From NCBI RefSeq assembly GCF_029982035.1, contig NZ_CP104166.1:1612001-1676000 (forward strand): a stretch of 64,000 bases of DNA, read 5' to 3'. Origin of the DNA: Megaera polyxenophila (GTDB lineage: Bacteria > Pseudomonadota > Alphaproteobacteria > Rickettsiales > Rickettsiaceae). The stretch's first letter is position 1, and each line of letters begins with the position of its first letter. Made by a program: the position numbers and the translations under genes. Shown one piece after another: positions 16,505 to 25,533 of the stretch. The notes under the pieces are model-generated. The model was not told the origin of the DNA, did not search any database, and was given only the letters and a program-made list of their open reading frames with translations.

Positions 16505-18493
16505 ATGAAGTTAGAGAAAAATCAAAAGTTACTTTTACAAGAACTTAGTAACTGTATAAGAATTCTAACAGCTGATGCTATAGAGACCGCAAAATCAGGT
16601 CATCCGGGTATGCCTCTTGGTATGGCAGATGTTATGACTGTACTTGCTTTTAAATTTTTAAAATTTAATCCAGGTCAGCCAAAGTGGTTTAATCGTGATA
16701 GGCTAGTGCTATCTGCCGGACATGGCTCAATGCTTCTATATGCTTTTTATTATCTTGCCGGATTTAAAGATTTCTCATTAAATGAAATAAAAACCCTTCG
16801 GTCTTTTGGCTCAAAAGCTGCCGGCCATCCTGAAAGCCACTTATATGAAGCTATTGAAACTACCACCGGGCCTCTTGGTCAGGGATTTGCAACTTCTGTT
16901 GGCATGGCAATAGCGCAGAAGAAATATCAAGCCCACCTTGGACAAAATATTTGCAACTATAAGGTATATTCTATAGTCGGAGATGGTTGCCTAATGGAAG
17001 GCGTATCCTATGAAGCGGCATCTTTAGCAGGGCATTTAAAGTTGGATAATTTGATAGTGATTTTTGATGATAACGGCATCTCTATTGACGGCAGTACAAG
17101 TCTTACGGTATCTGAAGACCATTTAACTAAGTTTAAGGCTTTTGGATTTGAAGCTGAGTCAATAAACGGTCATGATTTTGATCAAATAACTGAAGCTCTC
17201 AACAGGGCAAATGCATCTAACAAGCCATATTTTATTGCCTGTAAAACTATTATAGCTAAAGGAACTAATTTAAAAGCTGGAAGCGAAAAATCTCACGGTT
17301 CTCCTCTTGGCAGTAGCGAAATTGAATATTTAAAAAATAGTATTTCTTTTAATAATACACCATTCGAAATTGAAGATCGCTTGTTTAATGTTTGGCAAGA
17401 AGCAGGTAAAAGAAATGAAGAACTTTTTGATAAGTGGCAGCAAGCATTTGCCAAGTTAAGTCCTAAAGAGAAAGAATATCTGGGGGAGGGAGGTACGGTT
17501 AATTATCAATCACTTAATTTAGAAAGTTTTGGGATTAACAACCAGATGGAAGCAACTAGAGTGTCATCTGGTAAAATTCTACAGGAACTAGTTAAGCATA
17601 ATGATAAAATTATTTGTGGCTCAGCCGATCTGTCGCTTTCTAACAACGTTTTTGGAGTAAATAATAAAGCTATAAATGCCCAGGATTTTTCTGGTAACTT
17701 TATCCATTACGGCGTTCGTGAACACGCTATGGCAGCGATTATGAATGGCCTAGCACTTTCAGGGTTGTTACCGATAGTTGGTACTTTTTTCGTTTTTTCG
17801 GATTATATGAGGCCTGCAATTAGACTGGCGTCGATTATGAGAACTAAAGTCATATATATAATGACTCATGATTCAATAGGTGTCGGGGAAGATGGCCCGA
17901 CGCATCAACCGATAGAACATCTTGCATCTTTTAGAGCTATGCCAAATATAAAAGTCTTTCGGCCTGCGGATTTTGTGGAGACTTTTGAATGTTATATCGA
18001 AGCTTTGCATTATGATGGCCCTTCAATACTAGCGCTTTCACGGCAAAATCTAAAACAGCTGAGCTTAAGTTCCAAGCGACAAAATAACTTATGCGCACTT
18101 GGTGCATATGTTATTTCAGAAGCTAAAGACAATAAAAATATCAGTATAGTTATTTTTGCTTCTGGTTCAGAAGTATCAATTGGCCTTGAGGCTAAGGAAA
18201 TATTAGAAAAATCTTATGGTAAATCAGTAAGAGTTGTATCTGTTCCTTGTTTTGAAAATTTAAACCAAAGAGGGCAAGGATATTTAAAGGAACTTGTTTC
18301 TGATGCAAAGCTAAAAGTGGCTATTGAAGCTGGATCGAGCTTAGGATGGCATAAAATTATTGGTTTAGATGGAATGTTCTTTGGTATGGATCAGTTTGGC
18401 CTTTCGGCTTCTGCAGAAGTCTTATACAATCATTTTGGTTTAGCCCCAGAAAAAATAGTAAAGAGCATTATCACCCACCCATATTTTAAATGA
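16505..18493 (+). CDS. tkt: Transketolase
   Basis: Transketolase moves two-carbon units between sugar phosphates in the non-oxidative pentose phosphate pathway, using thiamine diphosphate. The 662-residue protein is complete. The signature IETAKSGHPGMPLGMADV occurs near residues 22-39, the cofactor motif SIVGDGCLMEGVSYEAASLA near 157-176 with the downstream N of DDNGISIDG, and the pyrimidine-binding-domain motif VGEDGPTHQPIEHL near 460. Classical Rickettsia species lack most sugar metabolism, whereas Torix-group genomes have been reported with a non-oxidative pentose phosphate route. Other pathway genes are not in the window. Confidence 0.96.
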   Translation: MKLEKNQKLLLQELSNCIRILTADAIETAKSGHPGMPLGMADVMTVLAFKFLKFNPGQPKWFNRDRLVLSAGHGSMLLYAFYYLAGFKDFSLNEIKTLRSFGSKAAGHPESHLYEAIETTTGPLGQGFATSVGMAIAQKKYQAHLGQNICNYKVYSIVGDGCLMEGVSYEAASLAGHLKLDNLIVIFDDNGISIDGSTSLTVSEDHLTKFKAFGFEAESINGHDFDQITEALNRANASNKPYFIACKTIIAKGTNLKAGSEKSHGSPLGSSEIEYLKNSISFNNTPFEIEDRLFNVWQEAGKRNEELFDKWQQAFAKLSPKEKEYLGEGGTVNYQSLNLESFGINNQMEATRVSSGKILQELVKHNDKIICGSADLSLSNNVFGVNNKAINAQDFSGNFIHYGVREHAMAAIMNGLALSGLLPIVGTFFVFSDYMRPAIRLASIMRTKVIYIMTHDSIGVGEDGPTHQPIEHLASFRAMPNIKVFRPADFVETFECYIEALHYDGPSILALSRQNLKQLSLSSKRQNNLCALGAYVISEAKDNKNISIVIFASGSEVSIGLEAKEILEKSYGKSVRVVSVPCFENLNQRGQGYLKELVSDAKLKVAIEAGSSLGWHKIIGLDGMFFGMDQFGLSASAEVLYNHFGLAPEKIVKSIITHPYFK

Positions 18494-18558
18494 TTATTGG
18501 GAGGGGAAAGCCCTAAATTTAGGTTGTTTCCGTTTGGCAACTCTTCCTTAAAACTCCT

Positions 18559-18622
18559 GAACCTCTATAATTTCTCCGCTAAAGCTTACTTCTATAAGTA
18601 ATTTCACTAAAAACTAATTGTT
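18559..18622 (-). pseudogene. Decayed C-terminal remnant of a paralogue of the 20232-21083 gene
   Basis: On the minus strand this stretch reads EVSFSGEIIEVQEF then stop, with a frame slip before LVFSEIT. The intact gene ends ELISSKITKEVSFSGETIES. The DNA match runs for about 55 bases (CTTACTTCT.TAAGTAATTT.ACTA on the plus strand). It shows that a second copy once stood downstream of tkt. The remainder of 18494-18672 has no gene. Confidence 0.6.
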
Positions 18623-18672
18623 TATTGAAACCCTTTATTTGCGTAACCGTATAGAATAATTATACACAGTTT

Positions 18673-18870
18673 ATGGAACATCAGTCTAAGGTTTATAAAG
18701 TAGTACCTGCTATACTAATACTGCTATTGAGTACTCTTTTTTATCCTCTATCCTTGGAAACTTACCTAATATGGTATTCCTTGATAGAGTTAAAATTTAA
18801 ATATTTTTTAATAAGTAATATCTTTACCTATAACGCTGATATTATTAGTATAATTTTAGAGCGTTATTAG
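18673..18870 (+). CDS. Short hydrophobic ORF, doubtful
   Basis: This 65-codon frame has a hydrophobic stretch (VVPAILILLLSTLFYPL) near residues 11-27 and a second one near 45. There is no good ribosome binding site, and it lies in decayed sequence beside a gene remnant. It could be a small membrane protein but may well be chance in AT-rich DNA. Confidence 0.25.
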   Translation: MEHQSKVYKVVPAILILLLSTLFYPLSLETYLIWYSLIELKFKYFLISNIFTYNADIISIILERY

Positions 18871-18982
18871 AAAATTATCGCTACTAATGCACTCTATGTA
18901 AAAGTCACTTTTTATTTCCTAATATTATTAGCTTTCCAGCTATATTGGGGAAATCGCTAAAAAAGACAGAGGTAAGCTATCT

Positions 18983-19939
18983 TTACGATAACAGATCCGC
19001 TACTTCTCCCATAGTATCTAGTGTATTATTAGTAATCTCAATCATAAAAGGATGGTGATCATCATATGATTCATATAATCTTATATCTTCCAATGTCGCT
19101 ACCACAGATTTATTCATATAATGGTTTTTAAATGCTTTTACACAATTTTTTGTCTGTAAGTCATATATACCTTCATTTGATCTATCCTTAGCGAAAACAT
19201 TGTAACCAAGTTCCGCAAGAATTTCCTGTACATGTTTGACTTCAATAGGGTCAATTGAATCACTCTTTAAACCAGATATTATTTTCTGAGAATCAGGTTG
19301 ATATTGTATAGTAGGGTACACGCCAAAATTATGTTCTATTTCCTCAAATTTTTCTCCAGCATGCGCTGCTATTTCCCAGTCAAAGTAAGGGTTAGGATCG
19401 CATTTTCTACTTGAATCCCAGTCTGCGTGTCCTAGTAGAAATTTAGTATTTATACTAGGGAATGTTGTTACCAGCTCTTCCATTAGTAAAAAGTTAGAAT
19501 ACATTTGCTCTTTTGGAAAAATGCTGTAACCATCATTGACATTTTCAATACCAATTGACCAACTATTTATATCATTTATGGGTACAGATCCGCTTGGGTT
19601 AAATTTACTTCCGGTAGTAAAATATCCTACTCCCCCGTGGTAAGCTCTATAAGCTGGATTTACCATACACTCTATATTTCCTATTTGATCAATTACATAA
19701 TGCGCAGACCCCCAATTCCACATATCGTCCCCTTTATTTGCAGTAAATAAGTTAACTGTCCTCTCAAAATCTGCGACCGTATGATGCTGAATTATATAAA
19801 CAGGGTAACCGCCGTTTTTCCTAGCGTTAAATTTATTACATACCTTGCTTTCAACTGGATCATCTTCATAACCAGATATATGAAAATCAGAATCAACGTC
19901 TACCCTCTCTGTTCTCATGAATTGATAAGATATTTTCAT
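18983..19939 (-). CDS. ampD: N-acetylmuramoyl-L-alanine amidase (AmpD-like) with peptidoglycan-binding domain
   Basis: The enzyme cleaves the bond between N-acetylmuramic acid and L-alanine of (anhydro)muropeptides. The amidase_2 fold spans about residues 45-195. Predicted zinc ligands are a His in VYIIQHHTV (residues 52-53), His171 in LLGHADW and Asp181 in KCDPNPYFDW, with the ten-residue gap seen in AmpD. The conserved SWSIGIENVN block is near residue 127. A C-terminal helical domain (about 215-290, with EVKHVQEILAELGYNV) resembles PG_binding_1. No signal peptide is seen, which fits a cytoplasmic recycling role with AmpG. AGGAGG-type sequence sits just before the start. Confidence 0.9.
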   Translation of the reverse strand: MKISYQFMRTERVDVDSDFHISGYEDDPVESKVCNKFNARKNGGYPVYIIQHHTVADFERTVNLFTANKGDDMWNWGSAHYVIDQIGNIECMVNPAYRAYHGGVGYFTTGSKFNPSGSVPINDINSWSIGIENVNDGYSIFPKEQMYSNFLLMEELVTTFPSINTKFLLGHADWDSSRKCDPNPYFDWEIAAHAGEKFEEIEHNFGVYPTIQYQPDSQKIISGLKSDSIDPIEVKHVQEILAELGYNVFAKDRSNEGIYDLQTKNCVKAFKNHYMNKSVVATLEDIRLYESYDDHHPFMIEITNNTLDTMGEVADLLS

Positions 19940-20059
19940 AAAACCTCCTTCTAGATATATTATATTAGTAATTCCAAATATGACTTACATCTCAGTAAAT
20001 TCAAGGAATAAAAAAATTGTTTTTCTCAGGAATTAGTAGCACAACGGGCTAGGTGCAGT

Positions 20060-20107
20060 CAATTATAATTAACGTGAACATTATAATATTCACGTTAATT
20101 ATAATTG
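20060..20107. repeat. 48-bp near-perfect palindrome
   Basis: The sequence from 20060 (CAATTATAATTAACGTGAA) mirrors the sequence ending at 20107 (TTCACGTTAATTATAATTG) as perfect 19-base arms. The ten bases between them are also self-complementary except for one C/A pair. It lies between two minus-strand genes, 121 bases before the amidase start and 125 bases after the stop of the 283-aa gene. There is no T-run, so it is not a typical terminator; an operator or cruciform-forming repeat is possible. Confidence 0.8.
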
Positions 20108-20231
20108 TTCCTATTTTTAAAAGCTATTAAAAAACCTTGAATGTTTATCTGAGAGTTAACTGGCAAAAGTTAGATAATTTAATAGTACCAGTAAAGTCAA
20201 ATCTTACCCTTTTAAAGTTTTAAGCCCTTTC

Positions 20232-21083
20232 TTACAATTCGTGAGATTCAATAGTTTCCCCACTAAAACTTACTTCTTTAGTAATTTTACTAGAAATTAA
20301 TTCACTGAAAATTGTCGGTGTGCTGATTACACTGCTACTGGCGCAAGAAATGACGCTTTCACAAGAAGTGGAGCTTAAGCTGCATGTAGATGATTTAATT
20401 ATACTAGTCCCTTCTTCTGCTGTTTCTTCTTCTTGCTCAGTGGATGATAATTCTCTAAATCGTTCTTTTGATTCTTCTTTTTCTTTTAAGGGGTTTTTGT
20501 CTATATCGATAACTTTAATAGAAGGCAAAGTTAAAACTTGTTTATATAATCCTCCAATTATTTTTGCGGCTTCCTCTTCGCTACCAAACTTTTTTGCTCC
20601 AGGGTTACTTAATAATTCAAATAGTGTTTTATCATGTACTGGTAGGATTACTTCATATTTATCACTTAGTTTACCTTGAAAAATCCAAGAAATAACATGG
20701 AAAGCGCAAACTATTGCTATACAAGGTAATTTTTCTTTCTCTACATAATTGAACACAGATTCATCATGTTCTTTGGGGATGATTTTTGTAAAATCGCTTA
20801 AACTTGTAGGAATTAAACTTTCTGCAGTGTTATTGGAACTCTTTATTGTAGTGATCCTATCGTCGATACCAAATATTTTTACTCCTTCTTTTTCTAATTC
20901 GAGAGTAGTTTTGGATAATTCGTCGTACAAATCATATTCACTGGCTGACCCATCGCTTACTGCTCCTTCTGATAACACTCGTATTTTGTTATTTTCTTTA
21001 TATTGTTTTAGAATATAATCTTTTATATATTCATTTTGTAGACGGTCACTAGGTATATTGCATATTAATGTTTTCATAACCAT
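20232..21083 (-). CDS. Hypothetical protein, 283 aa, Ser-rich C-terminus
   Basis: I do not recognise this protein. Residues 1-200 look globular and mixed alpha/beta, with segments such as PCIAIVCAFHVISWIF (hydrophobic, near residue 130) and KYEVILPVHDKTLFELLSNP. Residues 205-230 are very acidic and Glu-rich, and residues 230-265 are Ser/Cys-rich (SSTCSLSSTSCESVISCASS). No signal peptide is present. A decayed copy of its C-terminus lies at 18559-18622, so it belongs to a local gene family. A weak AAGGT precedes the start. Its composition is like that of rickettsial accessory or effector-type proteins, but no function can be given. Confidence 0.65.
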   Translation of the reverse strand: MVMKTLICNIPSDRLQNEYIKDYILKQYKENNKIRVLSEGAVSDGSASEYDLYDELSKTTLELEKEGVKIFGIDDRITTIKSSNNTAESLIPTSLSDFTKIIPKEHDESVFNYVEKEKLPCIAIVCAFHVISWIFQGKLSDKYEVILPVHDKTLFELLSNPGAKKFGSEEEAAKIIGGLYKQVLTLPSIKVIDIDKNPLKEKEESKERFRELSSTEQEEETAEEGTSIIKSSTCSLSSTSCESVISCASSSVISTPTIFSELISSKITKEVSFSGETIESHEL

Positions 21084-21165
21084 ACCTTAAAAAATTACTT
21101 ATATATTAATAAGTTTACTATTAATTAAGTTTTTAGCGAAGTATTTTTATTTTAAGGATAGGTAG

Positions 21166-23019
21166 TTATTTTACCTTAGTTATATAAATAACAAAACTAC
21201 CAGCTATTAGGAATAGTGATAACCAGATAAACCAAATCATAGGTTTATAATATATAATAGCGTGGATGGTATTACCGTTCACCTTGCTTAAACTAGCAAG
21301 CATATCGTGTGTCAGGTATGAGTAAATATCAGATTCTTGTGAAAGAGTATTTTCAATTTTGTATAATCTATTTTCTGGTTTTAAGATGACCACGTTACCG
21401 TTGTTATCTTGAACTGAGAATTCAGCTGTCTGTCTATAATAGACTTCTGTATTGCTAAATCTTATATTATCCAATTTTACTAAAAAGAATTCATCAGAAA
21501 CAGACTCACCAGTTTTACCGATAAATTCAATTTCTTTTGAAAAAAGAACGTTAATGCTTATAGAAAAAGCTAATAAGCCTAGGCTCAAATGGCCAATTAT
21601 TAGTGACAATTTTCTCGGCGTTAAAGATTTCTGGAAGTAGTTACTTTCAATTAGAAATAAATTTGTCATTTGAATCATTAACAAGGTAGAAGCAAATATT
21701 ATGGCTGTGCTAATGATACCAGGTTTAGGTATATAATGGAAAATTACTAAGGTAATGAGAAAAGGAATTAGTAAATGAATTAGTTTTCGAGAAAAACTTT
21801 GATGGTTATTAAGGTAAGGAATTATGGCAGCAATTAGCATTAAAGGTATAAAAATCGGAATAAATATCTGATGAAAATATTCTGGGTCAATGGCTACGTT
21901 ATTTTCATAAAAAAATGATTGATAGATAGGATATATAACGGCAATAAATAAAGATAAAAGGGCGGTTATCCATAAAATATTTCCCACCATTATAGCCTTA
22001 TCACGTATCGTTAATACAGAAGCCACATTATCTTTACTACCTGTATGATTTTCTTTCTTTCTTACTATAAAAGCAGCAAAGGCTAGGAAAGTTAAAATGC
22101 TACAGATCACAAAGAGGTAGAAACCACGCTCCCGGGAGAATGCAAAGCTGTGAACAGAAGTAATTATTCCGCTTCTTACAAAAAAAAGACCGTATAAAGT
22201 AAGCAAGAACGCTACAAAGGAAGTTATTACGCTCCAGTAAAAAAATTTTCTTGATTTATTAGTAACTAGCAAGAAGTGATGTAAGCTAATCCCTGCAATC
22301 CAAGGCATTAGGGATATATTTTCTACAGGATCAAAAAACCAATAGCCTCCCCAGCCAAGTTCCCTATATGCCCACCATGCTCCAAGACCTATACCAGCTG
22401 TAAGCATAATAAGTGCAAACCCTGAAAGACGTAAACTATCTTTTATCAAGGTTGTTCTCTCTTTTGGTATTAAAAGTAGTAATATTGCGTTTACATAAAG
22501 AGTTACGTAAGATACGTAACCCATATATAGTAACGGGGGATGGATGGAAAGAGCTTTATCCTGTAATACAGGGTTTAACCCAAGTCCTTGTTCTGGGGCA
22601 AATTTAAAATTATCAAAAGGATTTGAAGTATAGTATATAAAAAATAAGAATAATATTTGAATAAAAGCTAAAATTGTTATTTGGGCATTTCGAGTGTTGC
22701 CTTGGTAATTGACTACTTTTATGTACAGGGAGCTAATAAAACTGAGCATGCTTACATAAAGTAACATCGATCCTTCATGACTTGCCCAGCTACCAGCTAT
22801 TTTATATATTAATGGTTTAATGGTACTTGAATTCAGAAAAACATTTTTAACTGAAAAATCAGAAGTTATAAAAGCCAGGATTAGCAAAAGAAAAGCAGTA
22901 ATTACAGCTAAGCTACTTATCCAAAAAATATAAGCTTTAATAGAACGCTTAGTAAAAATGGCTAAGATTGAGGTTGCTATAGAAAACACCAACAAACAAT
23001 CGCCAGTAAGACTAATCAC
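21166..23019 (-). CDS. ccmF: Cytochrome c-type biogenesis protein CcmF (heme lyase subunit)
   Basis: CcmF, with CcmH, attaches heme to apocytochrome c at the periplasmic face. The 617-residue protein is polytopic and carries the tryptophan-rich WWD domain at about residues 210-240: GAWWAYRELGWGGYWFFDPV. The conserved histidine-containing loops (such as SWASHEGSMLLY near residue 72 and DKALSIHPPLLYMGYV near 155) are present. Its start overlaps the end of the CBS-domain gene by 8 bases, so the two are translationally coupled. Other ccm genes are not in the window, as is usual for the scattered ccm genes of Rickettsia. Confidence 0.95.
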   Translation of the reverse strand: MISLTGDCLLVFSIATSILAIFTKRSIKAYIFWISSLAVITAFLLLILAFITSDFSVKNVFLNSSTIKPLIYKIAGSWASHEGSMLLYVSMLSFISSLYIKVVNYQGNTRNAQITILAFIQILFLFFIYYTSNPFDNFKFAPEQGLGLNPVLQDKALSIHPPLLYMGYVSYVTLYVNAILLLLIPKERTTLIKDSLRLSGFALIMLTAGIGLGAWWAYRELGWGGYWFFDPVENISLMPWIAGISLHHFLLVTNKSRKFFYWSVITSFVAFLLTLYGLFFVRSGIITSVHSFAFSRERGFYLFVICSILTFLAFAAFIVRKKENHTGSKDNVASVLTIRDKAIMVGNILWITALLSLFIAVIYPIYQSFFYENNVAIDPEYFHQIFIPIFIPLMLIAAIIPYLNNHQSFSRKLIHLLIPFLITLVIFHYIPKPGIISTAIIFASTLLMIQMTNLFLIESNYFQKSLTPRKLSLIIGHLSLGLLAFSISINVLFSKEIEFIGKTGESVSDEFFLVKLDNIRFSNTEVYYRQTAEFSVQDNNGNVVILKPENRLYKIENTLSQESDIYSYLTHDMLASLSKVNGNTIHAIIYYKPMIWFIWLSLFLIAGSFVIYITKVK

Positions 23020-24283
23020 TATTTTCGTCCTTGTCTGGGTGAACTAAAATACTTAAAGATTTTATGCGATTTTGTGTTTTCTTTTTAACGACTATTTTTA
23101 GATTGTCGATGGTAATGAATTCTCCTTGATTCGGTATTCTTTTCATTTCATTGATTACAAAACCTGCAATTGTTGTAGCTTCCGTTTCCGGTAAATCCCA
23201 CCCTAGCTCTCGGTTAACATCTCGAATCGATACTGACCCGTCAATAATATATTCATTTTCAGAGCTTTTTATAATCTTGTTATGGGTATAATCATGTTCA
23301 TCATATATCTGACCAAAAACTTCTTCTATTACATCTTCCATAGTAATAATTCCCTGCAAGTCTCCATATTCGTCAACTACGCAGGCCAAATGGCTTTGTC
23401 CTTCTTTGAAAAGCTGTAGCTGCTGGACTACTAGAGCATTATCCGGTACGAATATTGGGGTTTTAAGCAATGATCGTACGTTAATGTCTTTTATATTAAT
23501 TTTTGCGCCGTGTATTTTACGGACAAGATCTTTTATATGCAATATACCTATAATATTATCTGGCGTTTTTTCCCAGATGGGAATCCTTGTGTGGTTTGAG
23601 GCAAGGGCTGCTTTAAGCAACTTTTCATTAGGTGTATCGATATTAATAGCAAAAACTTTACTTCTGTGAATCATAATATCAGCGGTAACCATATTCCTTA
23701 TATCAAGGATACCCCCAAGCATGTCTCTATCATCTTTAACTACATTTCCCTCGTGCATGTGATGTTCGATAACACCACGTACTTCATCTTCAACGGAGAC
23801 TTCCTGCTGTAAATTGATCCGGAATATAAAGCAAAATATTTTTACTACATATGCAAGTAAGACATTTAGTGGTTTAAATAATTTTAGAAGTATAACGGTT
23901 GCCGGAGCTGTAAAAAGTGCTATTTTTTCGGGCTTGGCAACAGCTATGGCTTTTGGTACTACTTCTGAAAAAACAATAATTACAAATGACATTACTATCG
24001 ATGCAACAATTGTGCCTATATCATCTCCAAGTAGATCGATGAACAAACTGGTTGCTATTGTTGTGCATAAAGTATTAGACAGACTGTTACCAATTAGTAG
24101 TGTGCTAATTACTCTATCTTTTATTTTTATGATTTTCAGAACTGTAACAGCCCTTTTGTTGCCATCTGATTTTAGTTTATGTAGTTTTCCTGGAGCAGCA
24201 GCCGTTATAGAAGTCTCGCCTGCTGCCATCATAGCACCAAAAGCAAGCAACCCTATTATTAGGGATATAATAAGAAAAACCAT
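23012..24283 (-). CDS. CNNM/CorC-type membrane protein with DUF21, CBS pair and transporter-associated domain
   Basis: The 423-residue protein starts with a DUF21 membrane domain (about residues 1-180, with GETSITAAAPGKLHKLK and FSEVVPKAIAVAKPEKIA). A CBS-domain pair follows (about 195-325, including TRIPIWEKTPDNIIGILHIK and LQGIITMEDVIEEVFG), and a C-terminal CorC_HlyC domain (about 340-410, with AGFVINEMKRIPNQGE). Members are linked to magnesium/cobalt efflux or called hemolysin C-like; the older name TlyC is also used in Rickettsia. It is upstream of and overlaps ccmF. Confidence 0.92.
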   Translation of the reverse strand: MVFLIISLIIGLLAFGAMMAAGETSITAAAPGKLHKLKSDGNKRAVTVLKIIKIKDRVISTLLIGNSLSNTLCTTIATSLFIDLLGDDIGTIVASIVMSFVIIVFSEVVPKAIAVAKPEKIALFTAPATVILLKLFKPLNVLLAYVVKIFCFIFRINLQQEVSVEDEVRGVIEHHMHEGNVVKDDRDMLGGILDIRNMVTADIMIHRSKVFAINIDTPNEKLLKAALASNHTRIPIWEKTPDNIIGILHIKDLVRKIHGAKINIKDINVRSLLKTPIFVPDNALVVQQLQLFKEGQSHLACVVDEYGDLQGIITMEDVIEEVFGQIYDEHDYTHNKIIKSSENEYIIDGSVSIRDVNRELGWDLPETEATTIAGFVINEMKRIPNQGEFITIDNLKIVVKKKTQNRIKSLSILVHPDKDENSD

Positions 24284-24450
24284 TTATGTTTATTTATTAA
24301 AAAAATCATTTACTAGAATCTAATTTAATTGATAATATCTCACTTTGACAAGGAATTTCTATAAAATGAGCCATTAAATTATCTGGTTACAAGTGGAACA
24401 AGCTGTTAGTAAACCAATTAACGTAGCGTAAACATTATAAGGTATAAAAT

Positions 24451-25371
24451 ATGTCTGATCAAGCTGAACTAAACGAAGTGTTACAAATCAAGAATACTAC
24501 AAAAAGAGCAACTGTACCGGCTCTAGAGGAAATACTGTATAAACCGATAAAAGTACTTGATCATGGATTCGTAAGAGTAATTGATTATATGGGCGATGAT
24601 AGTGCGGTAGTTCAGGCAGCAAGGGTTTCTTATGGTAGAGGCACAAAAAAAAGCTTACAAGATAAGGGGTTAATAAATTATCTAATGAGACACCGTCATA
24701 CTACTCCGTTTGAGATGTGCGATATAAAATTTCATATTAAATTACCCATTTTTATTGCAAGACAGTGGATTCGTCATCGAACTGCCAGTGTTAATGAATA
24801 TTCTGCTAGATATTCAATACTTAGTAATGAATTTTATTTACCCGATAGAGAGAATCTTACGCCTCAATCTTCTACGAATAAGCAAGGTAGGAGCAGTGAG
24901 GCTTTACCAGAAGATATAGCTTTAAGGGTTCTTTCTACAATTAAAGAAGATTCCCTTAGATGTTACAAGAATTATGTCGCTATGATGAATCAAGATGAGG
25001 AGGGGAATATAATTGATGAAGATAACGTCGGTATTACAAGGGAGTTAGCACGAATAAATTTAACCCTCAATCATTATACAGAGTGGTATTGGAAAATTAA
25101 TTTACATAATTTACTTCATTTTCTGGCTTTACGTGCCGATAGCCACGCTCAATATGAAATTAGAGTTTATGCAGAAGTAATGCTTGATATAGTAAAAGCT
25201 TGGGTTCCTTTCGTTTATGAAGCGTTCATTGAGCATCGAAAAAATGGAGCAAATATATCGAAAACGGGGTTAGAAATAGTTCGTAAAATGGTTAAGGGTG
25301 AGAAAGTGGATCAAGAGTCTAGTGGAGTTAGCAAAAGGGAGTGGGATGAGTTAATGACAATATTGAGTTAG
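24451..25371 (+). CDS. thyX: Flavin-dependent thymidylate synthase
   Basis: ThyX makes dTMP from dUMP using FAD, NADPH and methylenetetrahydrofolate, and replaces ThyA in Rickettsia. The signature RHRTASVNEYSAR (residues 108-120) is the exact RHRxxSxNxxSxR ThyX motif. The N-terminal HTTPFEMCDIKFHIK block and the C-terminal LRADSHAQYEIRVYAEVML block also match. The 306-residue length is usual for the rickettsial form. It diverges from the CNNM/CorC-type gene and stands as a single gene before murC. Confidence 0.97.
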   Translation: MSDQAELNEVLQIKNTTKRATVPALEEILYKPIKVLDHGFVRVIDYMGDDSAVVQAARVSYGRGTKKSLQDKGLINYLMRHRHTTPFEMCDIKFHIKLPIFIARQWIRHRTASVNEYSARYSILSNEFYLPDRENLTPQSSTNKQGRSSEALPEDIALRVLSTIKEDSLRCYKNYVAMMNQDEEGNIIDEDNVGITRELARINLTLNHYTEWYWKINLHNLLHFLALRADSHAQYEIRVYAEVMLDIVKAWVPFVYEAFIEHRKNGANISKTGLEIVRKMVKGEKVDQESSGVSKREWDELMTILS

Positions 25372-25533
25372 CTATAATTTTTTTAAGCATAATATAAGTA
25401 TTTTTTATAATACTTAAAACTGTATAGCCATACTTAAGGTGCAGACTCAAGGGGCAATTATCTGCCTAATGGTTCTTGCTTTTGAGTAGCTACCTAAGTA
25501 GAATGACGGCAATTTATAATTTATTGAAATAAA

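Noticed and set aside
23814..24323. 169-codon plus-strand frame opposite the CNNM/CorC-type gene
   Set aside because: It is antisense to a well-supported gene and has no recognisable domain.
24344..24372. TTGACA near 24344 and TATAAA as a thyX promoter
   Set aside because: The two boxes are only about 10 bases apart, so they cannot form one sigma-70 promoter.
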